In this document: one piece after another, positions 8,443-17,353 of the stretch | Layout of the letters: every line of letters begins with the position of its first letter | Position numbering within the stretch: position 1 is the first letter of the stretch | Source: Erwinia endophytica | GTDB lineage: Bacteria > Pseudomonadota > Gammaproteobacteria > Enterobacterales > Enterobacteriaceae | Reading direction: 5' to 3' | NCBI RefSeq assembly: GCF_009295515.1 | Contig: NZ_RQVV01000057.1 | Span: 1-64,000, forward strand | DNA length: 64,000 bases | Position numbers and translations under genes: made by a program | The notes under the pieces: generated by a model | Told to the model about the DNA's origin: nothing | Seen by the model: only the letters and a program-made list of their open reading frames with translations | The model's database searches: none

Positions 8443-9102
8443 TTACCCTTTGTTGACCGAAGCCTGAATAGTTTCCAGAGTATGCTGCAAGTGCTTCCTG
8501 ACGATTTTTTCGACGCGGTTCGCGTCTTTTTGCCGGTAGCCTTCCAGTATATTGAAGTGGTCATTATTGTCGGTCAGCAGGATCTTTGGGTGGACAAAAA
8601 TGGAGAGCGACACATAGGGTTCCGCCACCACCAGTAAATTCTTGACCATCTCAAAGAGCCGGGTGTGTGATTCGCTCACCATCAGTTGCAGGTGGAAATC
8701 GCGATTCAGCGATGACCACTGGTGAGGGGCCGTCGCGGCACACATCTCGTCATGGATTTTACCTGCCAGCACCAGTGATTCGGTTTTCATCGACCCCACG
8801 GCTTTTTTCGCCAGCAGCGGTTCCAGAATGATACGCAGTTCGTAGATCTCCGTGACATCATCAATGGTCAGCCCCCTGACCACCACGCCTTTGTTTGCAT
8901 CGATGGAGATCAAACCTTCTGAACGCAACCCACGAAAAGCCTCACGCACTGGGGTCGTGCTGATATCAAAACGCTTCGCCACTTCATCCTGGCGAAGCCG
9001 GTCGCCAGGGCGGTATTTGCCAGAGAGAATATCATTGCGCAAAAGCGTGAGAACACGCTGTTCTAACGTCTTAAAGACATTTTGCATATGCGGATAGCTC
9101 AC
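8443..9102 (-). CDS. GntR-family (FadR/FCD) regulator of module B
   Basis: 219 residues. The winged HTH (RNDILSGKYRPGDRL, FDISTTPVREAFRGLRSEGL) is at residues ~10-80, followed by an FCD domain (NRDFHLQLMVSESH, HFNILEGYRQKD). The gene converges on the module A regulator and follows the amidase of module B on the same strand after a 173-bp gap. Two TATAAT-like boxes on the minus strand at about 9185-9220 suggest its own promoter. I infer that it controls the ABC-importer/amidase operon; the palindrome at 13246 is a candidate target. Confidence 0.8.
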   Translation of the reverse strand: MSYPHMQNVFKTLEQRVLTLLRNDILSGKYRPGDRLRQDEVAKRFDISTTPVREAFRGLRSEGLISIDANKGVVVRGLTIDDVTEIYELRIILEPLLAKKAVGSMKTESLVLAGKIHDEMCAATAPHQWSSLNRDFHLQLMVSESHTRLFEMVKNLLVVAEPYVSLSIFVHPKILLTDNNDHFNILEGYRQKDANRVEKIVRKHLQHTLETIQASVNKG

Positions 9103-9231
9103 ATTGTGTCAGTTGGATGGCTGTCATCAACGCACAACCGCATTTCCAGCGCTGAGCAGCGCAGGCAGCCATAACGAATGGCTATTATATCGGCTGTTTC
9201 AGGCATTATATAGGTGATATCCGACCTAATT

Positions 9232-9268
9232 CCCCGTCGCTGAGCGGCGATGAATGCCCACGACGGGG
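9232..9268 (-). terminator. hairpin downstream of module B amidase
   Basis: The arms CCCCGTCG / CGACGGGG enclose a 21-nt loop just after the amidase stop. No clear T-run follows on the minus strand, so it may be only an attenuating or stabilising hairpin before the regulator gene. Confidence 0.35.
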
Positions 9269-9275
9269 TGCCAGA

Positions 9276-10553
9276 TTACATTTTGTCTGACGGAAGCGCA
9301 GGGGCAGCCAGGGTGGGCAATATTGTGCTAACCCATTGTGCTGTATTGAGAAGTGCTAAATCATCATGACTGCGACCGATTAACTGCAGGCCATAAGGAA
9401 GGAAATCATCTGAAAAACCGGAGGGAACACTGACCGCGGGTAAACCCAGCAAGGTTGCCGGCATACAGAATGAGGCATCGCCCGTTTTTTCCAGCCCTTT
9501 CAGAGCGGTGGTGGGGGAGGTGATAGTGGCGATGGCATCCACGCCCTGCAAGGCAATATCCCGTTCAGCGCGTAGGTCAGTTAGCTGATTAAGAGCAGCC
9601 TCATGCTGCTGAGCGCTGATGGTTTTACCGAACGCAATGAGTTCGCGAAGATAAGGCCCCACGAGGTTTTCACGTCCAGCGATCCCCTCACTGATCGCCA
9701 TGTATGCTTCCCGGGCCAAAATTTTGCTGATCAAGGCACTGAACGTCAGGATATCGTGACCGAGGTCCACCGGCACACATTCAACCCCCTGGGCTGCAAG
9801 TCGGCGTATTACACCATCAAAATTTTGTTGTACGTCAGATTGTACGTAGGGCCACTGAGACGAGCGATAAATGCCCAGTCGGCGAGGTTTGATTCCTGGT
9901 GCGAATTGCCCGGGGGACGACGGCGCACTAATGGCTCCGTCAGAGACGATATGGGCGAAGCAAACTGCCGCCCAATACAGGTCAGAGACAATAAATCCCA
10001 GGTGATCCAGCGACCCGGCTAACTCGTGCACGCCTTCGGTTGGGATAAGGCCAAAAGTCGGTTTGTAACCGTAAACGCCGCAATAAGAGGCGGGGCGGAT
10101 CACCGATCCGACGGTCTGCGTTCCCAGCGCAATATCAACGATACCCGCACTCACCGCGGCGGCGGAACCGCTGGACGAACCCCCGGGAGTGTGAGCTGTA
10201 TTCCAGGGATTGACCGTCGGCCCTGCATCACGCCAGGCAAATTCTGTGGTCACGGTCTTACCAAAAATAATGGCGCCGGCTTCTTTCAGTTTTGTGACAA
10301 TCCAGGCGTCTTTCTCGGGCTGATTATCCTGAAAAACCGCTGAGCCATAAGTGGTCGGCATATCTGCGGTATCAATTAAATCCTTGACGGCGATGGGGAT
10401 GCCCGTCAGCGGCCCGCAGACAGCGGCGGTGATTTGCGACGCATAGTCTGCAGGCCGAAAAGTAAAGCAATGCAAGGTATTATCGAGCCGGTCCGCGGCG
10501 GCGATAGCCGTATGTAATCTGGTGTTTGTTTCAATGTTTGAGTTGTGCATCAT
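9276..10553 (-). CDS. amidase-signature family hydrolase (module B)
   Basis: 425 residues with the complete amidase signature: Lys57 in AVKDLID, GGSSSGSAAA at ~124-133 and nucleophile Ser150 in TQTVGSVIRP. It is diverged from the module A amidase and from the allophanate hydrolase at 50 kb, so the three are not recent duplicates. It follows the binding-protein gene of an ABC importer after ~85 bp on the same strand and should act on the imported amide in the cytoplasm, releasing ammonia. There is no signal peptide. The substrate is unknown. Confidence 0.83.
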   Translation of the reverse strand: MMHNSNIETNTRLHTAIAAADRLDNTLHCFTFRPADYASQITAAVCGPLTGIPIAVKDLIDTADMPTTYGSAVFQDNQPEKDAWIVTKLKEAGAIIFGKTVTTEFAWRDAGPTVNPWNTAHTPGGSSSGSAAAVSAGIVDIALGTQTVGSVIRPASYCGVYGYKPTFGLIPTEGVHELAGSLDHLGFIVSDLYWAAVCFAHIVSDGAISAPSSPGQFAPGIKPRRLGIYRSSQWPYVQSDVQQNFDGVIRRLAAQGVECVPVDLGHDILTFSALISKILAREAYMAISEGIAGRENLVGPYLRELIAFGKTISAQQHEAALNQLTDLRAERDIALQGVDAIATITSPTTALKGLEKTGDASFCMPATLLGLPAVSVPSGFSDDFLPYGLQLIGRSHDDLALLNTAQWVSTILPTLAAPALPSDKM

Positions 10554-10639
10554 ATCATCCGTTATCCGCAGAACAATCGGGTATGAGTGTTATGGTCAGT
10601 TTGGTTTACGGGCATCTTCTTTGTTATCAATGCCAATAA

Positions 10640-11629
10640 TCAGAAATGTCCGGCCTTTTCCGCAAAGTCGTTATCCACTGAGTTTTCCCACGTCACTTCT
10701 CCGGGTTTAATATTGCCAACGGATATTTGCACATCCAGCCCTTGCTGGAAGGCTTGTCTGGAGATGACCGGGGCGGCTGGATAGATTTTTTGGTCAAGCA
10801 TACGTTTAATGGCGGAATGCACGACGTTCTTATCCAGAGAGGTGAATTCGGTCTCGGCCACGCGATAGGCAATATCGGGCGACTTCTGCATGAGCGATTC
10901 GGCTTCGGCAATCGCGCTGACGAACTTTTGCACCATTTCTGGGCGTTTTTCCGCCGTAGATTTCAGCGTATCAATCGTCGAGAAAGCAAAAACGCCATTA
11001 TATTGTTTGGCGAAGTCGTAAACGATTTTATAACCATTGGATAAGGCCTGTTCAGCCTGTGGCTGATAGAGTGTGGCAATATCGGCGCGATGTGCGGCGA
11101 CGGGGGATATCTCGGTACCGATGGCTACCGTATCGACTTTAACGCCAGTAATCCCTTTTTCCTTCACCAGATTTTGCATCAGATAAGTACTGGTAGAAGG
11201 GGGAATGGCTGTCGAGATGGTCTTATCTTTTGCATCGTTAAGGGTGTTTATGGGGGAATCTTTTGGCGCGACCATCCACACCGGTACGCCGGATACCACC
11301 ATCGCCACATTAACCAGAGAAGCCCCTTTGATATTTGCCAGTACCGCGGTCATCGGATCCTGTAAAGAGAAATCTGCATGACCGCCAATGACGGCGGCAA
11401 CCCCCTGGGCGCCGCCCCCTGCGGTGACTTTTTTGACCTCCAGTCCGCGTTTGGCGAAAAGACCTTCATCCATTGCGATATATAGAGGCAGATACTGAAT
11501 AGACTGAAATGCCTGGAAGATGACGACCTGTTCTTTTGCTTCAGCAGACTGGGCGATACCACTCAGACTGGCAGTAACAAACAGTGAGGCAAATGCATTA
11601 CGGAGATACTTCATGGTGCGCTTTTCCAT
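10640..11629 (-). CDS. ABC importer substrate-binding protein (SsuA/ThiY/NMT1 type)
   Basis: 329 residues with a signal peptide (residues ~1-30, hydrophobic core AFASLFVTASLSGIA, cleavage near AEA-KEQ). The mature part has YLPLYIAMDEGLFAKRGLEV and GGAQGVAAVIGGHADFSL, hallmarks of the NMT1/SsuA-like type II periplasmic binding fold used for sulfonates, pyrimidine precursors and similar small molecules. GAGAGGA before the ATG supports the start, which overlaps the permease stop by 19 nt. The ligand is probably the amide degraded by the neighbouring amidase. Confidence 0.85.
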   Translation of the reverse strand: MEKRTMKYLRNAFASLFVTASLSGIAQSAEAKEQVVIFQAFQSIQYLPLYIAMDEGLFAKRGLEVKKVTAGGGAQGVAAVIGGHADFSLQDPMTAVLANIKGASLVNVAMVVSGVPVWMVAPKDSPINTLNDAKDKTISTAIPPSTSTYLMQNLVKEKGITGVKVDTVAIGTEISPVAAHRADIATLYQPQAEQALSNGYKIVYDFAKQYNGVFAFSTIDTLKSTAEKRPEMVQKFVSAIAEAESLMQKSPDIAYRVAETEFTSLDKNVVHSAIKRMLDQKIYPAAPVISRQAFQQGLDVQISVGNIKPGEVTWENSVDNDFAEKAGHF

Positions 11630-12375
11630 GTCACGATCCTCTCTTCAATTAGTTGGACAACCCAGGTAAGAGCCGCGGCCATCAGCGTCAAAATAATGAC
11701 GCCAAGCCACACGGTATTGAGGTCGAACAGTGACCCGGCGACAAACACCGCGTGTCCCAGTCCGTTTTCTGAAGCGATAAACTCCCCCACCACGGCACCA
11801 ATCAGCGCAAAGCCGATATTGATGCGAAAAATAGAGAAGATCCAGGGGACGGCGGCGGGGAGGATGAGCTTGCTAAAGATCATCGATTTTTTCGCTTTAA
11901 AAGAGCGAAAAAGATTAAGTAAATCTTTATCCACTTCCTCCGCTGCGGCACAGGACGAAATAATGGCGACCGCGAATGTTGAAATACCGGCCAGCCAGAC
12001 CTTAGAAATCATTCCGGAACCAAACCAGATAATAATCAGTGGCCCAAGCGCAATTTTGGGGATGCTGTTAAGCAGAATGGAGAATTGTTTAACGATGTCA
12101 GAAAGTCGTGGATAGAACCACAACACCAGCCCCAGTACGATCCCCAGCACGCTACCGGCGACCAGCCCGAGGACGGTTTCAATAAACGTGACCCAGGTGT
12201 CATCAAGTAGCTGCCCCTGGGTCACCCCGATAACTGCCGAGTGAAAGATTCCAACCGGTGAGCCTAATAGCTGCCCGTTAATTAACCCGACCTGCGTGGC
12301 CAGTTCCCACAACGCAATCAGTACCAGGAGAATGAGGGTGACAATAGCAGTGGCGCCATTATTCTTTCTTTTCAT
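11611..12375 (-). CDS. ABC importer permease (SsuC/TauC type)
   Basis: 254 residues, about six membrane segments, with a BPD-transport inner-membrane domain. The EAA-type cytoplasmic loop appears as EEVDKDLLNLFRSF followed by ILPAAVPWIFSIFRI. It resembles SsuC/TauC/ThiX permeases and works as a homodimer with the ATPase encoded just upstream, whose stop overlaps this start by 4 nt. It lies between the ATPase and binding-protein genes in the order usual for this importer class. Confidence 0.87.
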   Translation of the reverse strand: MKRKNNGATAIVTLILLVLIALWELATQVGLINGQLLGSPVGIFHSAVIGVTQGQLLDDTWVTFIETVLGLVAGSVLGIVLGLVLWFYPRLSDIVKQFSILLNSIPKIALGPLIIIWFGSGMISKVWLAGISTFAVAIISSCAAAEEVDKDLLNLFRSFKAKKSMIFSKLILPAAVPWIFSIFRINIGFALIGAVVGEFIASENGLGHAVFVAGSLFDLNTVWLGVIILTLMAAALTWVVQLIEERIVTWKSAP

Positions 12376-13190
12376 GGGAGGGGATTACCTGTGCTGTTAG
12401 TCGTATGCGCCACGTCATTGTCACGAAGCGCACGCCAGATTCGCTGGTGATAAAATGGAAACTCCGCTGCGCCTCGTGCGGTTATGGCATCCCGCTTACC
12501 TTCGTCTCCCGGCACATTGAGGACGATATGTTCTTCGAGAATAATATTGGCCGGTCGCCCTCCCAGAACCACAATACGATCGCTCATGGCGATGGCTTCA
12601 TCGATGTCATGGGTCACTAAAATGACGCTGGTTCCTTCCGTCTGGGTCAGGTGCAGCACATCATTTTCCAGCATCAGGCGTGTTTCGTAATCCAGCGCCG
12701 AAAAAGGTTCATCCAGCAGTACTATCGTTGGGTCGGCCAGTAATGTGCGGCAAAGAGCGACGCGTTGTTTCATCCCTCCTGATAAGGCATGGGGATATGT
12801 ATTGGCGACGGATTCTAGGCCGTATCGGGCTAACATGGCCATTGCCCGTGTACGATCGGCCTGCGTTACCGTGCGCTGGAGTTCAATCCCCAGTACGGCA
12901 TTTTCCAAAATGGTGCGCCAGGGAAGGAGTAAATCTTTTTGCAGCATGTAAGCGATACGGCCCTCGCTGCCATCGTCACGTAGCGCGAGTTCAATTTTTC
13001 CCGCACTGGGTTTAAGCAGCCCTGAAATCAGATTGAAAAGCGTACTTTTTCCTGCACCACTCCTGCCGACAATCGCGACAATTTCTGCTTTACCGACACT
13101 AAATTTGAGATTCTGAAAGATGCGGATCTCTTCATCATTGTTTTTGATGAAGGAGTGATTGAGATTCCTGACGTCAAGCCGATTTTCCAT
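12372..13190 (-). CDS. ABC importer ATPase (SsuB/TauB type)
   Basis: 272 residues with Walker A GRSGAGKST (42-50), signature LSGGMKQR, Walker B TIVLLDEPFSALD and the switch histidine in LVTHDIDEA. This is the SsuB/TauB-like nucleotide-binding subunit. The start at 13190 is chosen for AAGGA six bases upstream; a longer frame begins at 13226. It is the first gene of the module B operon, so the promoter must lie in 13191-13300, where a perfect palindrome is found. Confidence 0.87.
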   Translation of the reverse strand: MENRLDVRNLNHSFIKNNDEEIRIFQNLKFSVGKAEIVAIVGRSGAGKSTLFNLISGLLKPSAGKIELALRDDGSEGRIAYMLQKDLLLPWRTILENAVLGIELQRTVTQADRTRAMAMLARYGLESVANTYPHALSGGMKQRVALCRTLLADPTIVLLDEPFSALDYETRLMLENDVLHLTQTEGTSVILVTHDIDEAIAMSDRIVVLGGRPANIILEEHIVLNVPGDEGKRDAITARGAAEFPFYHQRIWRALRDNDVAHTTNSTGNPLP

Positions 13191-13445
13191 CAAATTATCC
13201 TTCTGCCGCAGATAGGTTAGGGTCATTAAGGAACATCAATTCTGGATTATGCATAATGCATAATTATTAAGAGCAAAGAATATGCCATAGCGTGTTTTCA
13301 GGTGAGTGCGGGAGCTGAATGTGACTGTATCACCATGATAATAAGTATTATTTTTTATGGTTCGCCTGTGGGGGATTTAGTGAGGGTGGGGCGTGCAGGT
13401 TGGGAGGGGGAATGGCAAAACGGTGATAAATTGCACCATAACAGA
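13191..13445. other. promoter region of module B and intergenic spacer
   Basis: About 255 bp separate the ABC operon start from the yghU terminator. The half next to the operon is AT-rich and holds the palindrome at 13246-13264. The rest shows no coding pattern that I can support. Confidence 0.5.
13246..13264. promoter_or_regulatory. perfect 9+1+9 palindrome, candidate GntR operator
   Basis: ATTATGCAT-A-ATGCATAAT lies 56 bp upstream of the ABC ATPase start. The length and AT-rich symmetric core fit FCD-type GntR sites. The module B GntR protein is the likely binder, which is inference from proximity. Confidence 0.6.
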
Positions 13446-13478
13446 GCAAAAAAAGAGCACCCTGATTGGTGCTCTTGT
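13446..13478 (-). terminator. terminator of yghU
   Basis: On the minus strand AAGAGCACC / GGTGCTCTT forms a 9-bp stem followed by a run of seven T. It lies just after the yghU stop. Confidence 0.85.
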
Positions 13479-13503
13479 TGGCTGGTCGTCAACGGATTAA
13501 GGG

Positions 13504-14370
13504 TTACTTCGCCCGCTTATCTTCGGTGCGTAGATCAACGTCGGATGCTGCGTGGCGTTCACGCAACTGCTCTGACGGTTTGCCCCAGGTGCGGTTGACA
13601 ATACGGCCACGCTGGACGGCGGGACGTTGGGCAATTTCATCCGCCCAGCGCAGCAGGTTTTTATAGGAAGCGGCGTCCAGAAACTCGGCGGCATTATACA
13701 GTTCGCCTTTCACCAGAGCGCCATACCATGGCCAGATGGCGATGTCGGCAATGGTGTAATCTTCACCTGCGATGTAGCTATTCTCTGCCAGTTGGCGATC
13801 CAGTACGTCGAGCTGACGCTTGGCTTCCATGGTGAAGCGGTCAATCGCGTATTCGATTTTCACTGGCGCATAACTGTAGAAGTGGCCGAATCCGCCGCCC
13901 AGGTAGGGCGCGGCCCCTTGCAACCAGAACAGCCAGTTCAGTGTTTCGCTGCGACTGACCGGATCTTTCGGCAGAAAGTAACCGTACTTTTCCGCCAGAT
14001 ACAGCAGAATGGCGCCGGACTCAAACACGCGGGTGGGCGGGGTGGTTGACGTATCCAGCAGCGCCGGGATCTTGGAATTTGGGTTCACGGCGACGAAGCC
14101 GGAAGAGAATTGCTCGCCTTCGCCGATACGGATCAGATGGGCGTCATACTCTGCATCATTAATGTTCAATGCCAGCAGCTCTTCCAGTAAGATGGTGACT
14201 TTCTGGCCGTTCGGGGTGCCCAGCGAATACAGTTGTAAAGGATGCTTGCCGACGGGGAGCGCTTGTTCATAGCGGGCGCCGGCAGTTGGGCGATTGAGGC
14301 TGCCCCAGGTACCGCCCGTGTTTTGCTTCTCTTGCCAGACTTTGGTCGGTTGATAATCATTGTGGCTCAT
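13504..14370 (-). CDS. yghU: glutathione S-transferase-like disulfide-bond oxidoreductase YghU
   Basis: 288 residues, the length of E. coli YghU. It has the long N-terminal extension (YQPTKVWQEKQNTGGTWG), a thioredoxin-fold domain with LYSLGTPNGQKVTILLEEL and NPNSKIPALLD, and the all-helical C-terminal domain with GGGFGHFYSYAP and EDYTIADIAIWPWYGAL (N-capping box). The family binds two glutathiones and reduces disulfides in the cytosol. It is a single-gene unit with its own terminator. Its presence between module B and a Tag-like gene does not match E. coli order, so it may be part of the variable block. Confidence 0.9.
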   Translation of the reverse strand: MSHNDYQPTKVWQEKQNTGGTWGSLNRPTAGARYEQALPVGKHPLQLYSLGTPNGQKVTILLEELLALNINDAEYDAHLIRIGEGEQFSSGFVAVNPNSKIPALLDTSTTPPTRVFESGAILLYLAEKYGYFLPKDPVSRSETLNWLFWLQGAAPYLGGGFGHFYSYAPVKIEYAIDRFTMEAKRQLDVLDRQLAENSYIAGEDYTIADIAIWPWYGALVKGELYNAAEFLDAASYKNLLRWADEIAQRPAVQRGRIVNRTWGKPSEQLRERHAASDVDLRTEDKRAK

Positions 14371-14560
14371 AACCGCAGTATCCCCTGTTCATGGTACGGC
14401 GCAGCGTCGCATTTGATGCTGCACTATGATGGATTAAAAATAGCGTTGATTCTCGCAATTAACCAAAAGTAGTTGTGACATCAGATGTCAGGTATAGCAT
14501 TGCTGGTGACTCTGCGTTTATCTACAAAGAGCAATCCCGCCCACATCAAGGAGTCATCGA

Positions 14561-15223
14561 ATGGACGAGCATTATCTGGCAGATCTGATGGCCGCCGGAC
14601 TTATCCTGACCGACGATGGTCGTGTCTGTTGTTACTGGCAGTCCGCCATGCCGGATTATCATGACCATGAATGGGGCTGGCCGGTGGTGGATGATCGTCG
14701 GTTGTTTGAAAAAGTGTGCCTTGAAGGGTTTCACGCTGGAATGTCCTGGCAGATGATTTATCACAAGCGCGAGAATTTCCGCCGGGCCTTTAAGGATTTT
14801 GACTTCCACGCAGTGGCACAGTTTACCGACGATGATGTGAACCGTCTGATGGAAGATAACAGTATTGTGCGTAATCGCGCCAAAATCCTCTCCACCATTA
14901 ATAACGCCCGGCGTGCGATAGCGCTGGTCGAAGAGGCGGGATCACTGGCCGCCTGGTTCTGGCAATTTGAGCCTGCCGGGCAGGATCGTCCGGCCACCGT
15001 TGATCTGCCATACTGGCAGAATACTAAAACGTCACCAGCAGCGATAAACATGTCGAAGGCGTTGAAGAAGCGCGGCTGGACGTGGGTGGGACCGGTCACC
15101 ACTTATTCGCTGATGCAGGCGCTGGGGATGATTAACGATCACCTTGCTGGTTGCCAGTGTCGCGTTCAGGTCGAAGCGGCGCGGGCAAAACTGATACGCC
15201 CGTCCGGTTTGATTAAACGTTAA
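14561..15223 (+). CDS. DNA-3-methyladenine glycosylase I (Tag family)
   Basis: 220 residues, slightly longer than E. coli Tag (187). It keeps the landmarks: YHDHEWGWPV near residue 33, the catalytic-pocket glutamate in CLEGFHAGMSW (Glu55), SKALKKRGWTWVGPVT and the C-terminal zinc segment NDHLAGCQC. The N-terminal Cys pair at 23-24 would complete the zinc site with the C-terminal His and Cys. It removes N3-methyladenine from DNA in base-excision repair. AAGGAG before the ATG supports the start. The longer N and C termini suggest a divergent Tag paralogue. Confidence 0.85.
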   Translation: MDEHYLADLMAAGLILTDDGRVCCYWQSAMPDYHDHEWGWPVVDDRRLFEKVCLEGFHAGMSWQMIYHKRENFRRAFKDFDFHAVAQFTDDDVNRLMEDNSIVRNRAKILSTINNARRAIALVEEAGSLAAWFWQFEPAGQDRPATVDLPYWQNTKTSPAAINMSKALKKRGWTWVGPVTTYSLMQALGMINDHLAGCQCRVQVEAARAKLIRPSGLIKR

Positions 15224-15393
15224 GAAGCGCCAGTACCCAGTATCCGGGGCGGGAAGGCGCTAAGCGAAATCGCTACCCTGCCACACGATGACTGCAAACC
15301 TGTCCGGCGAAAGCAACCAGCTTTGCGGCCTATCTTCGCTTTCTGTGTATTACGCCGTGTTGCGGATTGTTTATAGCGTGCGGATCGGCGAAA

Positions 15394-16100
15394 ATGCCGA
15401 CCATTAATGTTTTCCAAGTTATGGGAACGTCAAGCGCCACCGGTTACGGGATTTTGATGCAGTCAAGCACTGATTTCTCAGTTATAACTGACACATCAAC
15501 TGTTAGTCAGTGCGTATGGAGGGGATCAATATCATTTAGTGGCACATGGACGATCCCAACTGATATCCCCGACAGGGATAACTGCATTGTTTTTGCGCAC
15601 TGAGACAGAAGCGACAGGACTATTTTTTTGATCGGGCAAACATGAATATTGAGGCATATTCAGATGCGGGTGAACCCTCCGCTGCCGATTGCACGATGGA
15701 TGTCATTATATTCACAAACGGCACAACTCCCTCCCCGCCAGAGTATGGAATAGCTATATGGAACTCGCAGGGGCAATGTACATTTTCCAGCCGAACGGCA
15801 CCCATGGTGTGGTCGGAGAATTATGTAACATTTAATGGTACGCCCGGCCAATACACCGGGCCGAATCAGTCTGTCAGCAAACTGGCGATACCATTGTGTT
15901 GCGTCGGCGCTGATACAGGGGACAGCACACTAAACGATGGATATAAAATTCTCTACAATGCTGGTATTCGCATGTCGGGAAATACTGTTTGTGGGCTGAA
16001 AGCGCATGCGTCCGGGATAACTTATCCGCAGAGTGCTGGAATCATCAAAACCATCACCCCGATATCACTACCGGTAATAGATTCATCAATCTATATATAA
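15394..16100 (+). pseudogene. phage structural or tail protein remnant, frameshifted
   Basis: Two consecutive open stretches appear to be one gene broken by a frameshift at about 15597-15605. The first ends IPDRDNCIVFAH and stops; the other frame can be read through the junction (RQDYFFDRANMNIEAY) to a stop at 16100. Both halves are rich in Ser, Thr, Gly and aromatic residues and low in charge, as in phage tail-tip or DUF6453-like proteins. A terminator follows, then a small lipoprotein and a Phd/Doc pair, which fits prophage decay. Assignment to a named phage gene is weak. Confidence 0.5.
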
Positions 16101-16121
16101 CCCGTCACCTGGCGGGTTTTT
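16100..16121 (+). terminator. Rho-independent terminator
   Basis: ACCCGTC / GGCGGGT stem with a 4-nt loop, then five T. It ends the phage-like gene. Confidence 0.75.
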
Positions 16122-16207
16122 GATACCTACATCACCGACTCTCGCATTGTCTTCCCTGCGCCCTCTGATACTATGTTGCAACTTGTTACTGTATATGGGG
16201 AAGGGAT

Positions 16208-16567
16208 GTGAAAAATGGCGCAGAAGTGGCAGCAATCATTCTGCTGTCTATATTATTACTTGGGTGTAAGCCATCTAATGATCAAGCCATCACTTTTGGT
16301 AGCAGGGACTTAGCGTCAACCCTTAAAGATCCAGATAGTGTCAAGTTCCGAGGTGTGCGGTTTATCGAAGACATTGGCACCAAACCTAGCTATAAATCAG
16401 GGTATGTGTGCGGGGAGTTGAATGCCAAAAATTCCTATGGCGCATATGTGGGATTCCAGCCTTTTTACATTCATGTTTTCACCAAAACGCGATGGATTTT
16501 CCCTCTGCTTGGTGTGATTTATACCACCAGAGAAATGCGTATCGCCAGAGATGGCAGTCTCATATGA
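16208..16567 (+). CDS. small phage-associated lipoprotein
   Basis: 119 residues from a GTG preceded by a GGGGAAGG ribosome site. A short signal sequence ends in the lipobox LLLGC (Cys20). The rest has DPDSVKFRGVRF and VCGELNAKNSYGAYVGFQPF, a pattern I associate with small envelope proteins carried by prophages and plasmids in enterics. The function is unknown. It lies between the phage tail remnant and the Phd/Doc module, so it is probably a cargo gene of the prophage. Confidence 0.6.
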   Translation: MKNGAEVAAIILLSILLLGCKPSNDQAITFGSRDLASTLKDPDSVKFRGVRFIEDIGTKPSYKSGYVCGELNAKNSYGAYVGFQPFYIHVFTKTRWIFPLLGVIYTTREMRIARDGSLI

Positions 16568-16668
16568 AGGATATCGCCAGTAAATGCGGGTAACTCTACG
16601 TCCTGGCATTTATAAACAGCACTCAGCCCACCCAGATGGTGGCTATCATCAACATTGACGGGGTATCA

Positions 16669-16688
16669 ACTGAGTTGTACAATTCAGT
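16669..16688. promoter_or_regulatory. palindrome before phd, probable Phd operator
   Basis: ACTGAGTTGTACAATTCAGT is a 20-bp inverted repeat with one mismatched pair, about 30 bp before phd. Phd binds such palindromes and represses its own module, with Doc acting as co-repressor. Confidence 0.65.
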
Positions 16689-16718
16689 TGTATTCCCATT
16701 ATCCCCGGAGTGTTTCAG

Positions 16719-16943
16719 ATGATCACGTTAACCTACTCAGATGCCCGCGCCCAGCTAGCGGATGTTCTCGACAAAGCTGTAGATCAACCCGTTACCATTA
16801 CCAGACGCATGGCCCCTGATGTCGTCGTGATAAGCGCCGAACAGTTTGCAGCGTTGCAGCAGGCTAAGTTTGAGGCCTCCCTTGCGAAGGTGACGAGCAA
16901 GCCGAAGAACCAGGCACTGTTTAAGGAACTGGCTGATAAATGA
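16719..16943 (+). CDS. phd: type II antitoxin, Phd/YefM family
   Basis: A 74-residue protein. The N-terminal Phd/YefM DNA-binding fold (TYSDARAQLADVLDKAVDQPVTITRR, then VVVISAEQFAAL; the first stretch is given in outline) is followed by a charged, probably disordered tail that would block Doc. I start at the ATG at 16719, nine bases after CCGGAG, rather than the GTG at 16710. Its stop overlaps the doc start (ATGA), so the two are translationally coupled. Confidence 0.85.
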   Translation: MITLTYSDARAQLADVLDKAVDQPVTITRRMAPDVVVISAEQFAALQQAKFEASLAKVTSKPKNQALFKELADK

Positions 16944-17314
16944 TTTTCTTTTTAACCGTCGGGCAGGTTATTGCAATACACGACAGCCAGTTAGACACAT
17001 ACGGTGGGCTACCGGGGTTCAGAGATATTGGACTGGTGGAAGGGATGGTCGCACGGGTCGAAAATCTTCATGTTTATGAGAGTGAAACTGACCTGTTTGT
17101 TCTGGCTGCAGCGCTGTTGCTATCCATCGCTCGCGGGCATGGCTTCAACGACGCTAACAAGCGCACCGCTGTAGCATCGGCAATGGTTTTTCTGGACATG
17201 AATGGGGTGCCGATAACACCGGTTGATGGCTTTGCTGATTATGTCGTTGAGGCTGCGCAAGGGCTTCATGACCTGCAAGTAGTATCGGAAAAGCTTCGAA
17301 GTTTGTCACCGTAA
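16940..17314 (+). CDS. doc: type II toxin Doc, Fic-domain kinase
   Basis: 124 residues, the length of P1 Doc. The Fic/Doc active-site loop HGFNDANKR (residues 67-75) is complete: catalytic His67, phosphate-contacting Asp71 and Asn73 and the Lys-Arg pair typical of Doc. Doc phosphorylates EF-Tu and stops translation. The frame is intact and coupled to phd. It should be a functional addiction module inside an otherwise decayed prophage. Confidence 0.88.
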   Translation: MIFFLTVGQVIAIHDSQLDTYGGLPGFRDIGLVEGMVARVENLHVYESETDLFVLAAALLLSIARGHGFNDANKRTAVASAMVFLDMNGVPITPVDGFADYVVEAAQGLHDLQVVSEKLRSLSP

Positions 17315-17353
17315 CCAAGCCCACTCAGGTGGTCTTTTACTTATGAGGAATCT

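Noticed and set aside
9232..9268. REP element
   Set aside because: The hairpin does not match REP/BIME consensus and occurs once; listed only as a weak terminator-like hairpin.
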